64,000 nucleotides of DNA from contig NZ_JAAAYE010000017.1 of the NCBI RefSeq assembly GCF_013282575.1, positions 47,162 to 111,161 of the forward strand, read 5' to 3'. The stretch is from Paraburkholderia sp. NMBU_R16 (GTDB lineage Bacteria > Pseudomonadota > Gammaproteobacteria > Burkholderiales > Burkholderiaceae). The notes under the pieces are model-generated. The model had not been told where the DNA came from. It did no database searches and worked only from the letters and a program-made list of their open reading frames with translations. This document shows, in pieces, positions 1 through 9,039 of this stretch (within the stretch, counting starts at the first letter, position 1; each line of letters opens with the position of its first letter). The position numbers and the translations under genes were made by a program.

Positions 1-492
1 AACCGGGTAGCTTGCAACGGCGCTCGACACGACCTTCGTGCTATCGATACCCTCCACACGAATCGCAAGATCGAGCTCGCCGTTGAGCAGGCGCCGTTGC
101 AACACGGCGCTCGTATCGACGGTCAGGTCGATTTCGAGCTTCGGGAAATGGGCGTTCAGATGCGCGATGTAGTGCGCGAGCCAGCTATGCACGACCGTCT
201 CGATCACACCAAGCCGCAACTTGCCGCCCACTACCACTTTCTGTCCCGCCGCCTCCCGCAACGCGCGCACCGCGTCGACCACGTTCGCCGCCAAGCCGAG
301 CAGGCCCACGCCGGCCGGCGTCAGCCGGAACTTCGGCGTGCTGCGATCGATGAGCTGGCATTTGAGTTCGTCTTCGAGCGAGCGAATCCGTAGCGAGATC
401 GCGGCGGGCGTAGCGTGTAACGCCCGCGCGGTCGCTCTGAAGCTCTCGAGCTGGGCGAGTGTGACGAAGGTTTCGAGAAAGCGGGTGTTCAT
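1..492 (-). CDS. LysR-family regulator, N-terminal part (runs off the left edge)
   Basis: The reverse strand from an ATG at 492 encodes an N-terminal winged helix-turn-helix typical of LysR regulators (MNTRFLETFVTLAQLESF..., then the AISLRIRSLEDEL recognition-helix region), followed by the beginning of the substrate-binding domain (KLRLGVIETVVHSWL). About 164 residues are visible; the rest lies outside the window. It is divergent from the DUF1445 hydro-lyase and MFS transporter genes, the usual arrangement for a LysR regulator and its target, so control of that operon is a reasonable inference. The effector is unknown. Confidence 0.93.
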   Translation of the reverse strand, partial: MNTRFLETFVTLAQLESFRATARALHATPAAISLRIRSLEDELKCQLIDRSTPKFRLTPAGVGLLGLAANVVDAVRALREAAGQKVVVGGKLRLGVIETVVHSWLAHYIAHLNAHFPKLEIDLTVDTSAVLQRRLLNGELDLAIRVEGIDSTKVVSSAVASYPV

Positions 493-773
493 TGTCGGAT
501 TATGAATGCGCCAAAAATCGACAAAGACCCTGCACAGAGCGCGGGCTGGCTTCGAAGCCAGCATTCACATTCGATCGCGTGCGCCGACTTCGGCAACATG
601 CGCGCTTTGCCCTGCCAGCATTGGAGACTCGCGGAGCGCAGGCGCTGGAAATGCCCGGTACTCGTCGACGATCGATCCGGGAAGACCCTGACAACGGTGT
701 CAAGTTTTTTTTAACATAAACGATCACAAATATTAGCTGGCACGGTGATTTTGACGCGCATAGGCTTCGTTTC

Positions 774-1568
774 ATGCTTCGCGACCACGAGATTTCCATG
801 CCATACGAATTCCGTCAGCAGGTCCGCACCCGGCGGTTCAACGGACCGACGGCAGGCCATTGCGGCGAGTACGCCCAGGCGAACCTCGCTATCCTGCCGA
901 AAGCCTATGCCGAGGACTTTCTCCGTTTTTGTCAGCGCAATCCCAAGGCTTGTCCGCTGCTCGCAGTCGGGGAGCCCGGACAAGGACATGTTCCGGCCCT
1001 CGGGCGCGACGTCGATGTTCGTACCGACGTGCCCGGCTACAACGTCTATCGTGACGGTGTGCTGGCCGAACAGCCGCGCGACATCGTCGAATATTGGCGC
1101 AGCGATCTCGTCGTCTTCGCGATCGGCTGTTCGTTTTCATTCGAGCAGATGCTTGCGTCGGACCGCATTCCATTGCGGCATATCGAGGAGAACGTCAACG
1201 TGCCGATGTATCGCACGTCGATTGCCAACCAGGCCGCCGGCCCGTTCGGTGGGCAGCTCGTTGTTTCGATGCGGCCGATGAGCGGGGCGCATGCGGTGCG
1301 GGCGGTGCAGATCACGAGCCGCTTCCCCGGCGTGCACGGCGCGCCCGTGCATATCGGCAGCCCGGCGGCCATCGGCATCGAAGACTTGAACCGGCCCGAC
1401 TTCGGCGATGCGGTCACCGTTCGCGAGCACGAGTTGCCGCTCTTCTGGGCATGCGGCGTCACCCCGCAAAGCGCGATCGAAAGCGCACGACTGCCGTTCG
1501 CGATCGCACACAGGCCCGGGCACATGCTCGTGACCGATATCCCCAACGCATCGCTCGCGATCCTGTGA
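774..1568 (+). CDS. DUF1445 / D-glutamate cyclase-like putative hydro-lyase
   Basis: The product (264 aa) matches the DUF1445 putative hydro-lyase family (YcsI, mammalian D-glutamate cyclase): it has the N-terminal [21 protein letters not shown] block, the central GCSFSFEQ motif and the [14 protein letters not shown] segment. The family reaction is hydration or dehydration of a small amino-acid-derived acid; the substrate here is not known. A second ATG at 798 is equally possible because neither start has a strong ribosome binding site. It is followed after 42 nt by an MFS carrier on the same strand, suggesting uptake and first metabolism of one substrate under the divergent LysR regulator. 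The 281-nt gap upstream is rather AT-rich near 700-740, including a run of eight T, and probably holds both promoters. Confidence 0.85.
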   Translation: MLRDHEISMPYEFRQQVRTRRFNGPTAGHCGEYAQANLAILPKAYAEDFLRFCQRNPKACPLLAVGEPGQGHVPALGRDVDVRTDVPGYNVYRDGVLAEQPRDIVEYWRSDLVVFAIGCSFSFEQMLASDRIPLRHIEENVNVPMYRTSIANQAAGPFGGQLVVSMRPMSGAHAVRAVQITSRFPGVHGAPVHIGSPAAIGIEDLNRPDFGDAVTVREHELPLFWACGVTPQSAIESARLPFAIAHRPGHMLVTDIPNASLAIL

Positions 1569-1610
1569 GCCGATACGGCACCATCAAGCTGATTGTTCGG
1601 AGAAGCTGTC

Positions 1611-2921
1611 ATGACTACGGAAGCCCACTACGCCGGTAGCGCACCGGCCCCGGAGCCCGAGGCGCCTTTGCCCGCGTCACCGGGCCTCTTCGGCTGGTAT
1701 GCACACACGAGCCGCGGCGAACGTCGCGCCTTTTGGAGCTGCAAGATAGGTTATGCGCTCGACGCGATGGACACGCAGTTTCTCAGCTTCGTGATTCCGG
1801 CGCTGATCGCGAGCTGGGGGCTGACCAAAGGCGAAGCAGGGCTCATCGGCACGGTGACACTGCTCACGTCGGCCCTCGGCGGATGGATTGCGGGCATTCT
1901 GTCGGATCGCATCGGCCGCGTGAGGACGTTGCAGATCACGATCGTGTGGTTCGCGTTTTTCACGCTGATGTGTTCATTGACGCAAAACTATACGCAATTG
2001 CTCGTCGCGCGCGGCTTGATGGGTTTTGGTTTCGGCGGTGAATGGACCGCGGGCGCAGTGCTCATCGGCGAAATCATCCGCCCGCGCGATCGCGGCAAGG
2101 CAGTCGGCATGGTGCAGGCGGGATGGGCCATCGGCTGGGCGGTGTCGGCCGGGCTTTATACGCTGGTCTTTTCGCTGATGCCGGCCGATACGGCCTGGCG
2201 TGTGCTGTTTGCCCTGGGCGTGCTGCCGGCGCCATTCGTCATCTTGATCCGCCGGCTCGTCGACGAACCTGAAATCCACCGCCAGCAACAGCAACGTGAA
2301 GCGGCCGATGGCCAGCGCACCTCGTTTCTCGAAATCTTCGGCGGCGGCGTCTGGTTCACGACGCTGCGCGTGGCTGTACTGGCAACGGGCGCGCAAGGCG
2401 GCTACTACGCGATCACGACCTGGCTGCCCACCTGGCTCAAAACCGAGCAGCATCTGAGCGTGGTCGGCACCGGCGGATATCTGGCCGTCGTCATTGCCGG
2501 GTCCTACGCGGGCTATCTCTGCGGTGCGCTTTCGAGCGACCGCTTCGGACGGCGCCTGACGTTCATTCTTTTCTCGGTGGCGTCGATGCTGATCGCGCTC
2601 GTCTATACGCGCGTTCCAATGAGCAACGAAGTGCTGCTGGTGCTTGGGTTCCCGCTCGGCTTTTTCGCGTCGGGGTTGTTCGCGGGCATGGGCGCGTTCA
2701 TGACGGAGCTCTTTCCAACGCGTATTCGCGGGTCCGGCCAGGGCTTTTGCTATAACTTCGGCCGCGCCGTCGGCGCGACGTTCCCGTTCCTGATCGGGCT
2801 CGTCGCGCAGAAGATGTCGCTTGGCTCGGCCATCGGCGTATTCGCGGCGATCGCCTACGGCGTCGTCGTACTCGCTGCGATCACGTTGCCGGAAACACGC
2901 GGGGCGGCACTCGAGACCTGA
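1611..2921 (+). CDS. MFS transporter, sialate/aromatic-acid:H+ symporter-like
   Basis: The 436-residue product has twelve predicted membrane spans and MFS signatures: the loop 2-3 motif [17 protein letters not shown], the duplicated loop 8-9 motif [13 protein letters not shown], and [20 protein letters not shown] typical of the NanT/AAHS branch that carries organic acids. The ATG at 1611 is preceded by GGAGAAGC; an upstream TTG at 1593 lacks such a site. Substrate is unknown; genomic company (hydro-lyase upstream, allantoate genes convergent downstream) suggests an organic acid or ureide. The last 67 nt overlap the 3' end of allA on the other strand. Confidence 0.9.
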   Translation: MTTEAHYAGSAPAPEPEAPLPASPGLFGWYAHTSRGERRAFWSCKIGYALDAMDTQFLSFVIPALIASWGLTKGEAGLIGTVTLLTSALGGWIAGILSDRIGRVRTLQITIVWFAFFTLMCSLTQNYTQLLVARGLMGFGFGGEWTAGAVLIGEIIRPRDRGKAVGMVQAGWAIGWAVSAGLYTLVFSLMPADTAWRVLFALGVLPAPFVILIRRLVDEPEIHRQQQQREAADGQRTSFLEIFGGGVWFTTLRVAVLATGAQGGYYAITTWLPTWLKTEQHLSVVGTGGYLAVVIAGSYAGYLCGALSSDRFGRRLTFILFSVASMLIALVYTRVPMSNEVLLVLGFPLGFFASGLFAGMGAFMTELFPTRIRGSGQGFCYNFGRAVGATFPFLIGLVAQKMSLGSAIGVFAAIAYGVVVLAAITLPETRGAALET

Positions 2922-3490
2922 GCGTCTTCGTGCAGGTTCGACGCCTGCTTCACGTGCGGCGCCTCGAGCGCATCAAGGGCATCGAGCGCATGGAGGGCAA
3001 CGGCATCGGGGATCGTCCAAGGCTCGCTCAACTGAACCTCTTCGCAATTGGCACCCGCCCCGCCGCGATCGATGACGATGAAGTCGCGGCGCTCCCCGAG
3101 CGCGAGCAACGGGTGGTGCCAGACTCCCTTGGCATAGTTGACGCCTTGCCAGCCGCGCGTCACGAAGGCGCGCAGCTGTCCTGCGTCGAGCGTGCCGCGC
3201 GGGGCGACCACGATGAGGTAAGGCGCATCGCCGATCGGTATGAACGCCTGCGAGCCGAGCGGATGGCGCTCCATCATCCGAATCTCGATCGGAAAGCGAA
3301 ACGGCTGGGCGCGGAACACGTTGACGAGCGCGCGCCCACCCGCATCGCCGACATCGATGTTGGCGAGATCGTGATAACGCTCGGTCGTGCCCGCGTTGAT
3401 CGGAAAGTGACGGGCACCGTCGAGCTCGATGACGTCGCCGAACGGCGCAAATGCTTCGCGCGTGAGCGGCTCGATTTCGAGGAATTTCAT
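2855..3490 (-). CDS. allA: Ureidoglycolate lyase
   Basis: AllA splits ureidoglycolate into glyoxylate and urea, the last step of allantoate degradation by the allantoicase route. The first about 160 residues match the family ([57 protein letters not shown]). The protein is 211 residues, whereas AllA is usually 160-170; the extra C-terminus begins with an [10 protein letters not shown] repeat and runs antisense into the end of the MFS gene. Its ATG overlaps the stop codon of alc by 4 nt (ATGA), so the two are translationally coupled. Confidence 0.93.
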   Translation of the reverse strand: MKFLEIEPLTREAFAPFGDVIELDGARHFPINAGTTERYHDLANIDVGDAGGRALVNVFRAQPFRFPIEIRMMERHPLGSQAFIPIGDAPYLIVVAPRGTLDAGQLRAFVTRGWQGVNYAKGVWHHPLLALGERRDFIVIDRGGAGANCEEVQLSEPWTIPDAVALHALDALDALEAPHVKQASNLHEDAQVSSAAPRVSGNVIAASTTTP

Positions 3491-4497
3491 CGTTTCGGAC
3501 TCCCGAACAGCCGGAGACGCGAGACACCGCCGTCGGGGACGATATTGAATCGCACATGGGTCACGGGCCCGTTGTCGACGATCTCACCGGCAAACGTATG
3601 GTTCGCGTCCATTTGCAGCCGTTGCTCCGGCAGCAGGACGGGCCAGAACATCGATTGCGTCACGAGCGACTCGTCGGTCCCGCCCGTGACGGACGCAGCC
3701 TGGATCGAGCAACGGTCCGGGTAGTTGCCCTTGAAGTGCGCCGTGTCGACTTCGATGCGGTGAATCTCGCCCGGATGCGCGAGCGCGACGATGCACCAGT
3801 CGTTGCCGGGTTCGCGACGACGGCGCGTTTCCCATCCATCGCCCATATTGACGCCGCGTCCCGGCATCAGCATGTTCGAGGCGAGCCCGAAGTGCTGATT
3901 GTTCGCCGTCACGACATAGGCGCCGTTTTCCATCGCCGCGAGATTGACGGTATCGGTGTTCGCGAGCCGGCTCCAATCCACCTGCGGCTGACCGTAGACG
4001 CGCAGGCGTGCGAGGCCGCCATCAGGATACAGATTGATGCGCAGGTGCGTGAATGGGCGATTCGCCTCGATCGCATGATAGTGATGCGCATTGCCCGAGA
4101 GCGCGACCGACGGCAGGATCTCGACCCACTCGCTCGACGGTCCCGGTTCGCCTTCAGTGCAGGTCGCCTCGATCGAAGCCGCCGGCGGGAAATTGCCGGT
4201 GAAATGGCTCGTATCGAGATCGACGCCTTTGACGATACCCGGCCGCGCCAGTTTGACGATGCACCAGTCATGACCGGTCGTACGTTTGCGGCGCGTTTCC
4301 CAGCCGTCCATCCATTTGCCGTGGTCGTCGTATTTGCCCGGAATGAAAACGGCGGCCTCGGGGTTGAGCATACGGTCCTTGGGTGCGAAGAACTCATCGC
4401 TTGCTTCGAGCGCTTGCGCGCCGAGCCGCGGGTCGGCGAGATTGACATAGCGCCGGGTGAACGCCGGAGCGTTCGGGTCTAACGAAACGATAGCCAT
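3487..4497 (-). CDS. alc: Allantoicase
   Basis: Allantoicase hydrolyses allantoate to urea and ureidoglycolate, which the overlapping allA gene then cleaves. The 336-residue protein consists of two homologous jelly-roll repeats, each with the motif DGWETRR(K/R)R..G.DWCIV.LA.PG and a DT(S/A)HFKGN(F/Y)P segment, as in all allantoicases. An ATG at 4497 ([20 protein letters not shown]) matches the family's N-terminus; an open frame continues upstream without a good start. dctA lies 65 nt upstream on the same strand, so transcription from dctA could continue into alc-allA. Confidence 0.95.
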   Translation of the reverse strand: MAIVSLDPNAPAFTRRYVNLADPRLGAQALEASDEFFAPKDRMLNPEAAVFIPGKYDDHGKWMDGWETRRKRTTGHDWCIVKLARPGIVKGVDLDTSHFTGNFPPAASIEATCTEGEPGPSSEWVEILPSVALSGNAHHYHAIEANRPFTHLRINLYPDGGLARLRVYGQPQVDWSRLANTDTVNLAAMENGAYVVTANNQHFGLASNMLMPGRGVNMGDGWETRRRREPGNDWCIVALAHPGEIHRIEVDTAHFKGNYPDRCSIQAASVTGGTDESLVTQSMFWPVLLPEQRLQMDANHTFAGEIVDNGPVTHVRFNIVPDGGVSRLRLFGSPKR

Positions 4498-4562
4498 GAT
4501 GTGATGTCGATGTCCTAGGGTCTGTTTACATATGGAACGAGCGACGGATGCAATCGCGGCGA

Positions 4563-5891
4563 TCAGCCAGCGCGCGCTGCTGCGGGGGCGTGGGGCGCGG
4601 CACCGGAAGACGGCACTTGCGGTATGAATTCGAGGCCAGCCTCGCCATCCAGCACGCGCTTGGCGCGTGCGCGGTCGATGTCGTTTTCCCAGGCCGCCAC
4701 CACGATTGCGGCGACGCAATTGCCGATCAGATTCGTGACCGCACGCGCAATGCCGACGAACCAGTCGACGGGCAGGATCAACACGAGCCCGAGCACGGGT
4801 ATGGCGGGAATCGCGGAGAGCGTCGCGGCCAGGATAACGATGGCCGAGCCAGGAATGCCGTGTGCGCCCTTCGACGTCACCAGCGATACGAGCACGATGA
4901 CGATCAGATCGTGCATCGAGAGCGGGGTGTTGGTGGCCTGCGCGATGAAGAGAACCGCCAGCGTGAGGTAAATCGAAAACCCGTCGAGGTTGAACGAATA
5001 GCCCGTGGGGATCACGAGACCGACGGTCGAATCCTTGATGCCGAGCCACTCGAGTTTACGCATGACTTGCGGCAGCACGGCGTCGGACGATGCGGTGCCG
5101 AACACGATCGACAGCTCGTCCTTGAGGTAGCGTATCAACTTGAAGATGCTGAAACCCGCGATCCGCATGGCAATACCGAGCACCACGCAGACGAACACGA
5201 TGCAGCTCAAATAGAAGACGGCGACGAGCAAACCCAATTGCTTGAGCGACGTGATGCCGTATTTGCCGGTCGTGAACGCAATGGCGCCGAGCACGCCAAG
5301 CGGCGCGAGCTTGATGACGAAACCCATCACGCAAAAGAGCGCCTTGGCGAGATCGTCGATGAAGCCCGACACGCGTGCCGCCTTGTCTCCAAGCAGCGAC
5401 AGGGCGGAGCCGAACAACACCGAGAACACGAGAACCTGAAGAATGTCGCCCTTGGCGAACGAATCGGCGATCGTGTCCGGGATGATCTTCAGCAGAAAGC
5501 CGCCGACGTCCTTCAGGCTTTTCGCGTGCTCGGTGTAAGTATTGAGCGCGCTCGCGTCGACGGTACGCAGGTCGATGTTCATTCCCGCGCCGGGGTGGAT
5601 GAACCATGCCAGCAATGCGCCGATGACGAGCGCGATCGTCGTCATCGCCTCGAAGTAGAGGATGGCCTTGCCGCCTACGCGCCCGACCTTGCGAAGGTCG
5701 CCTGCGCTGGCCATGCCGCTCACCACCACGCAAAAGACGATGGGTCCGACCACCATCTTAATGAGCTTGAGAAAGCCGTCGCCGAGCGGACGCAGCGCTT
5801 CGCCGGCATGCGGGAACAGCGCACCGATGGCCACGCCGGCGATGAGCGCTACGACCACGCGCCCGAAAAGGGAATTCAGAAATCGCGACAC
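4563..5891 (-). CDS. dctA: C4-dicarboxylate:cation symporter DctA
   Basis: This inner-membrane secondary carrier imports succinate, fumarate and malate. The 442-residue protein has the expected length and all DctA landmarks: the N-terminal [20 protein letters not shown], the re-entrant loop region [18 protein letters not shown], the [12 protein letters not shown] substrate/cation motif and the [19 protein letters not shown] hairpin. It is divergent from an FCD-type GntR regulator (start 6137) across a 245-nt intergenic region carrying two GGTC-N-GACC palindromes, a layout that strongly suggests control by that regulator. Confidence 0.97.
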   Translation of the reverse strand: MSRFLNSLFGRVVVALIAGVAIGALFPHAGEALRPLGDGFLKLIKMVVGPIVFCVVVSGMASAGDLRKVGRVGGKAILYFEAMTTIALVIGALLAWFIHPGAGMNIDLRTVDASALNTYTEHAKSLKDVGGFLLKIIPDTIADSFAKGDILQVLVFSVLFGSALSLLGDKAARVSGFIDDLAKALFCVMGFVIKLAPLGVLGAIAFTTGKYGITSLKQLGLLVAVFYLSCIVFVCVVLGIAMRIAGFSIFKLIRYLKDELSIVFGTASSDAVLPQVMRKLEWLGIKDSTVGLVIPTGYSFNLDGFSIYLTLAVLFIAQATNTPLSMHDLIVIVLVSLVTSKGAHGIPGSAIVILAATLSAIPAIPVLGLVLILPVDWFVGIARAVTNLIGNCVAAIVVAAWENDIDRARAKRVLDGEAGLEFIPQVPSSGAAPHAPAAARAG

Positions 5892-5931
5892 AGTCTGCCT
5901 CCATTCGATAATGAGTCGGTAACGGCGCGGT

Positions 5932-5961
5932 GGCCAGACTGGTCGAACTGGTCAGACCGGA
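5932..5961. promoter_or_regulatory. GntR/FCD operator candidate upstream of dctA
   Basis: The palindrome GGTCAGACC (5950-5958, within TGGTCAGACCGG) lies 59 nt upstream of the dctA start. A degenerate copy, GGCCAGACT, sits exactly 18 bp (close to two helical turns) away at 5932-5940. The same palindrome recurs beside the regulator at 6106-6114. FCD-type GntR proteins commonly bind TGGT-NNN-ACCA-like sites, so this is a plausible operator; binding itself is inferred. Confidence 0.55.
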
Positions 5962-6103
5962 CTCGTTATTGCGGATATTAGAAACCCAATATGCGAGCGT
6001 CAAGGTGCGATCGAAGGGGGTTAACCCGTGCCGCGGCTCCGTCCCGTCGCCGGAACGTTGCTGGGGGCGGTTGCGGCGGCGACTGCCCGCTCGTAATACA
6101 CTA

Positions 6104-6115
6104 CCGGTCTGACCG
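6104..6115. promoter_or_regulatory. GntR/FCD operator candidate upstream of the regulator gene
   Basis: CCGGTCTGACCG contains GGTCTGACC, the reverse complement of the GGTCAGACC site in front of dctA. It ends 21 nt before the ATG of the GntR-family regulator, where bound protein would block its own transcription, consistent with autoregulation. Confidence 0.55.
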
Positions 6116-6136
6116 CCTAAATCCGACCCGCCGCGC

Positions 6137-6913
6137 ATGAACAGCATTCCGCAAACCGTCACCGAGGCCGCGATCTCCACGATTCGCGAGCGCATTCAGC
6201 AAGGGATTTATCCTGTCGGCAGTCTGCTGCCTGCTCAGCGACAGCTCTCGGAGGAGCTCGAGATCAGCCGCGCTTCGTTGCGCGAGGCGCTTTCGACGCT
6301 GGAGGCGCTCGGGCTCGTGACCATCCGCGCGGGAAAAGGCGTCTATGTCAGCCGCGCTCGGGCCGCCCGGACTCAGCGTTGGCGCTTCGCCGATCAGGTC
6401 TCGCTGCCGGACACCTATCAGATGCGCTTTGCGCTCGAAGGCTTCGTTGCGCGGCTGGCGGCTCTCGCCGTCGGCGACGAGGATCTCGCGGTGCTCGATC
6501 AGAACGTGGAGGCATTGCGCGTTGCGCTCGTCGAGGGCGATTTCGAGGCGGCGGCCGCGCTCGATTTCGAGTTCCACATGCGGATCGTCGCGCTGGCCGG
6601 CAATTCGGCCATCGAGTCGATATTGCGCAACAGTGCGGAGATCATGCAGGAAAGCCAGCGGCTGCCGTTCTATCAACGGGAGCTCGCGCTCTCGACGCAT
6701 CGCGAACACACGGCGATCGTCGAGGCGCTGAGGCGGCGCGATGCCAATCGCACGGGGCGTGCGATCGAGGCGCATATCGTGGCCGCGGCACAGCGCGCCG
6801 GCGTCCACTTTCCCGTGCCGACGGGAGCGGGCGCCGCGCCGGTCCTCGAGACCCCCGGCGGTGCGGCGGCGAAGGAGCCGCGCCGAACCGGCAAGGTTGC
6901 GTCGTCGCGATAA
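6137..6913 (+). CDS. FadR-subfamily (FCD) GntR transcriptional regulator
   Basis: The 258-residue protein begins with a GntR winged helix (EAAISTIRERIQQGIYPVG ... LPAQRQLSEELEISRASLREALSTLEALGLVTIRAGKGVYV, about residues 8-75), followed by an all-helical FCD ligand domain (about 90-235) with the metal/ligand residues in DFEFHMRIVALAGN and HREHTAIVEALRRRD. Such regulators sense organic acids and usually repress a divergent transporter. The neighbour dctA and the paired GGTC-N-GACC sites make a C4-dicarboxylate or related acid the best guess. The final 25 residues are a low-complexity tail. Confidence 0.92.
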   Translation: MNSIPQTVTEAAISTIRERIQQGIYPVGSLLPAQRQLSEELEISRASLREALSTLEALGLVTIRAGKGVYVSRARAARTQRWRFADQVSLPDTYQMRFALEGFVARLAALAVGDEDLAVLDQNVEALRVALVEGDFEAAAALDFEFHMRIVALAGNSAIESILRNSAEIMQESQRLPFYQRELALSTHREHTAIVEALRRRDANRTGRAIEAHIVAAAQRAGVHFPVPTGAGAAPVLETPGGAAAKEPRRTGKVASSR

Positions 6914-6955
6914 TCGGCGCTGCAAGCGCCGATTCAGCGCGGAGCGCTTTTCAAC

Positions 6956-7798
6956 TCAGCTCGGCTCCTTCGCGGTGGACGGCCGTGAACGCAACTGTTC
7001 GTGAACGTCGTGCGACAAGGCGAGCAATGCCGGCCGATCGATCCCGCTCGAGATCGCATAACCGAAATCGCCATCCACCCAGTAAAAAACATTGACGGGA
7101 CCGTCGCGATAGAGCGCGAAAGCCGTCGTATCGGCACTCGCCTTTCGGTGCGAGATCGATAGCGTCACCCGCCGGCCCTGCGTGTCTCGATACATGAACA
7201 TCGCCATCTCGCCGTCGGCATCATGCAGCAGACGGCCGCCCATCAGCTCATATCCGCTGCGTAACAATATCGGCGGATGAATGTCGGTGCCGAGCTTGGC
7301 GGAGAGCCATCGTACGAAGTCCTGCTCGTGGCTCGCACCGAGTTGCGAGGGCCGCTCCACGGTCGGCATGTAAACGACGTGCGCGATGGCAGCGCGGCGC
7401 GCGAACGTCTGGCTTGCATCGGCTCGAACGGCGCCTGTCTCGCTCGAGCCCGCAACCGATGTGGTGCGCTCGTGGCCTATCCGCATGCCACCTTCCGCCC
7501 CGATGCCGATGCCGATCAACAGTGCGGCGGCAAGACCTGCGAACCAGGGCCAATTGGCGGTTGTACGCCTGCGCTGCAGCGCGGCCGGCCGAAGGCGCTC
7601 CGGGACGGGTTCTGCGAGGACGCGGTCGTAGCGCTCGCGAAGCAGCGCATTGAGCGCGAAATAGTCGTTCAGGCGAGCGGCGAGCGCCGGGTCGCGCGCA
7701 ATCGCCTGGTCGACGCGCGCACGCTCTTCGTCCGACAGCATTCCGTCGACATACGCGTGAAGTACTTCGTCACCGATCGGGTTCGTTTTATCGGTCAT
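6956..7798 (-). CDS. Membrane-anchored anti-sigma factor
   Basis: The 280-residue protein has a short N-terminal zinc-less anti-sigma helix bundle (DEVLHAYVDGMLSDEERARVDQAI, about residues 9-70), one transmembrane helix (WPWFAGLAAALLIGIGIGA, about 83-102) and a periplasmic domain of about 170 residues. Its ATG overlaps the stop of the ECF sigma gene by 4 nt (ATGA), the standard coupling of sigma and anti-sigma. The likely role is to hold the ECF sigma factor at the inner membrane until an envelope or redox signal releases it. Confidence 0.92.
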   Translation of the reverse strand: MTDKTNPIGDEVLHAYVDGMLSDEERARVDQAIARDPALAARLNDYFALNALLRERYDRVLAEPVPERLRPAALQRRRTTANWPWFAGLAAALLIGIGIGAEGGMRIGHERTTSVAGSSETGAVRADASQTFARRAAIAHVVYMPTVERPSQLGASHEQDFVRWLSAKLGTDIHPPILLRSGYELMGGRLLHDADGEMAMFMYRDTQGRRVTLSISHRKASADTTAFALYRDGPVNVFYWVDGDFGYAISSGIDRPALLALSHDVHEQLRSRPSTAKEPS

Positions 7799-8313
7799 CG
7801 CACCACCTTCAGCTTTTCGACGGGCTGAGCGCCTGCCATGAGGTTTCGCAACCGCTCACGGCCGCGCGACAGTCGGGACATCACCGTGCCGATCGGCACG
7901 CCGAGCGTCAGCGCAACGTCCGCGTAGCTCATCTCTTCGAGGCCGACCAGCAGTATCACTTCGCGTTGCTCTGCCGGCAGCCGCTGAAGCGCATAGTCGA
8001 GATCGCGCATCTCGAGCGATCGCAACTGGCCGCCCGGCACCGCGAATTCGGCTTGTCCCAGTTGCTGCTCGTCGGCCTCGACGTAATGCGCGCGCGATGC
8101 GGCCCGCCGTGTTTGACTGGCGAAAACGTTATGCATGACCGTGAAGAGCCACGCGCGTAAGTCGGTGCCCGCCTCGAACTGATGAAGGCGGCCAAGCGCG
8201 CGCTCGAGCGTGTCTTGTACGAGGTCGTCGGCGAGTTCCCGGTTGTGGATGAGCGCGCGCGCATACCGCCGCAGTCGCGGAATGTGCTCCATCAACTCGT
8301 CACGGTGGTTCAT
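7795..8313 (-). CDS. ECF-family RNA polymerase sigma factor
   Basis: The product (172 aa) has sigma region 2 (ALIHNRELADDLVQDTLERAL, AWLFTVMHNVF) and region 4 (LPAEQREVILLVGLEEMSYADVALTLGVPIGTVMSRLSRGRERL) and no region 3, as in ECF sigma factors. It is coupled to a membrane anti-sigma gene and is divergent from the DUF305/propeller operon. An ECF-like element with GGAAT and CGTTT boxes lies 60-86 nt upstream, suggesting autoregulation. Confidence 0.95.
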   Translation of the reverse strand: MNHRDELMEHIPRLRRYARALIHNRELADDLVQDTLERALGRLHQFEAGTDLRAWLFTVMHNVFASQTRRAASRAHYVEADEQQLGQAEFAVPGGQLRSLEMRDLDYALQRLPAEQREVILLVGLEEMSYADVALTLGVPIGTVMSRLSRGRERLRNLMAGAQPVEKLKVVR

Positions 8314-8372
8314 AGGACTCGCCGGTCAGCGGCTTCAGGCATGTTCGCTCGAATTTCTGTTCTGTTCGAGGC

Positions 8373-8399
8373 AAACGCCGCCGGCCACCCGATTATTCC
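8373..8399 (-). promoter_or_regulatory. Predicted ECF-type promoter of the sigma/anti-sigma operon
   Basis: Reading the reverse strand, GGAAT (8399-8395) is followed after 17 nt by CGTTT (8377-8373), resembling the GGAA(T/C)-N16/17-CGTT promoters used by ECF factors. It would start transcription about 50 nt upstream of the sigma gene. No mapping data are available. Confidence 0.45.
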
Positions 8400-8506
8400 G
8401 CCCGATTCAAATTCGATTCAGGGCCGTGCGCGCGGCGTGTCGCATTCCACGCGGACGAAGCCGGGGCGTGTCGGGGCATGGCCCCAAGGAAATTCGGGCG
8501 GACGAT

Positions 8507-8533
8507 GGAATATCCCCGCGTCTCGCGCAGTTC
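8507..8533 (+). promoter_or_regulatory. Predicted ECF-type promoter of the DUF305/propeller operon
   Basis: GGAAT (8507-8511), 17 nt, then AGTTC (8529-8533) repeats the spacing of the element that faces the sigma gene. It is about 50 nt upstream of the DUF305 start, which suggests that both arms of this divergent locus are read by the locally encoded sigma factor. The -10 half is a weaker match. Confidence 0.35.
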
Positions 8534-8583
8534 GCCCAGTGATAGCTCGCATTGTTGTGGACTTCGCATCCATCGGGACTTTC

Positions 8584-9039
8584 ATGAAAAAAACTGCACT
8601 TCTCGCAGCGGCGCTGGCGCTCGGCAGTGCCGCGTTCGCTGCCGGCAAATTCGCCGCCAACTCGGAGGAATCCGCTTTCCTCGCGGAAAACGATCGGGCG
8701 ATGGCCCGAATGATGGATGGCATGTCCGTCAAGCCGGCCGGCGACGTCGATCATGACTTCGTTCAGACGATGATTCCTCACCATCAAGGCGCGATCGACA
8801 TGGCACAGGCGGAGTTGCGCCACGGGCGCAACGAACAATTGAGGCGGATCGCGCAAGAGATCGTCGTCGAGCAGCAGCAGGAAATCGTCGCCATGCGGCT
8901 CGCGCTCGGCGAGCCGCTGCCCACGCCTGGACCGGCGCCCGACCAGGGCGGGTCTGCATCCGAGCCGGTTCGATCGGCGACGCCTGGCCACCACAATCAT
9001 CCCCAGCCCACGGGCACAATCATTGAGGAGTCGAAATGA
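8584..9039 (+). CDS. Exported DUF305 protein
   Basis: The 151-residue product starts with a Sec signal peptide (MKKTALLAAALALGSAAFAAG) and contains the DUF305 core: DHDFVQTMIPHHQGAIDMAQAEL with its HH pair, then LRRIAQEIVVEQQQEIVAM. DUF305 proteins are periplasmic four-helix bundles often found with metal-handling genes; function is not established. The tail is Pro/His-rich (TPGHHNHPQP). It overlaps the downstream propeller gene by 4 nt. The ATG at 8584 was chosen because it opens the signal peptide; an open frame extends upstream without meaning. Confidence 0.88.
   Translation: MKKTALLAAALALGSAAFAAGKFAANSEESAFLAENDRAMARMMDGMSVKPAGDVDHDFVQTMIPHHQGAIDMAQAELRHGRNEQLRRIAQEIVVEQQQEIVAMRLALGEPLPTPGPAPDQGGSASEPVRSATPGHHNHPQPTGTIIEESK

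Noticed and set aside
2930..4482. Two + strand frames of 264 and 308 codons
   Set aside because: They are antisense to allA and alc, both well-supported genes, and show no domain.
4548..5981. 477-codon open frame on the + strand
   Set aside because: It is the antisense shadow of dctA, whose reverse-strand product matches a known family along its whole length; the + strand product is His/Arg/Glu-rich nonsense.
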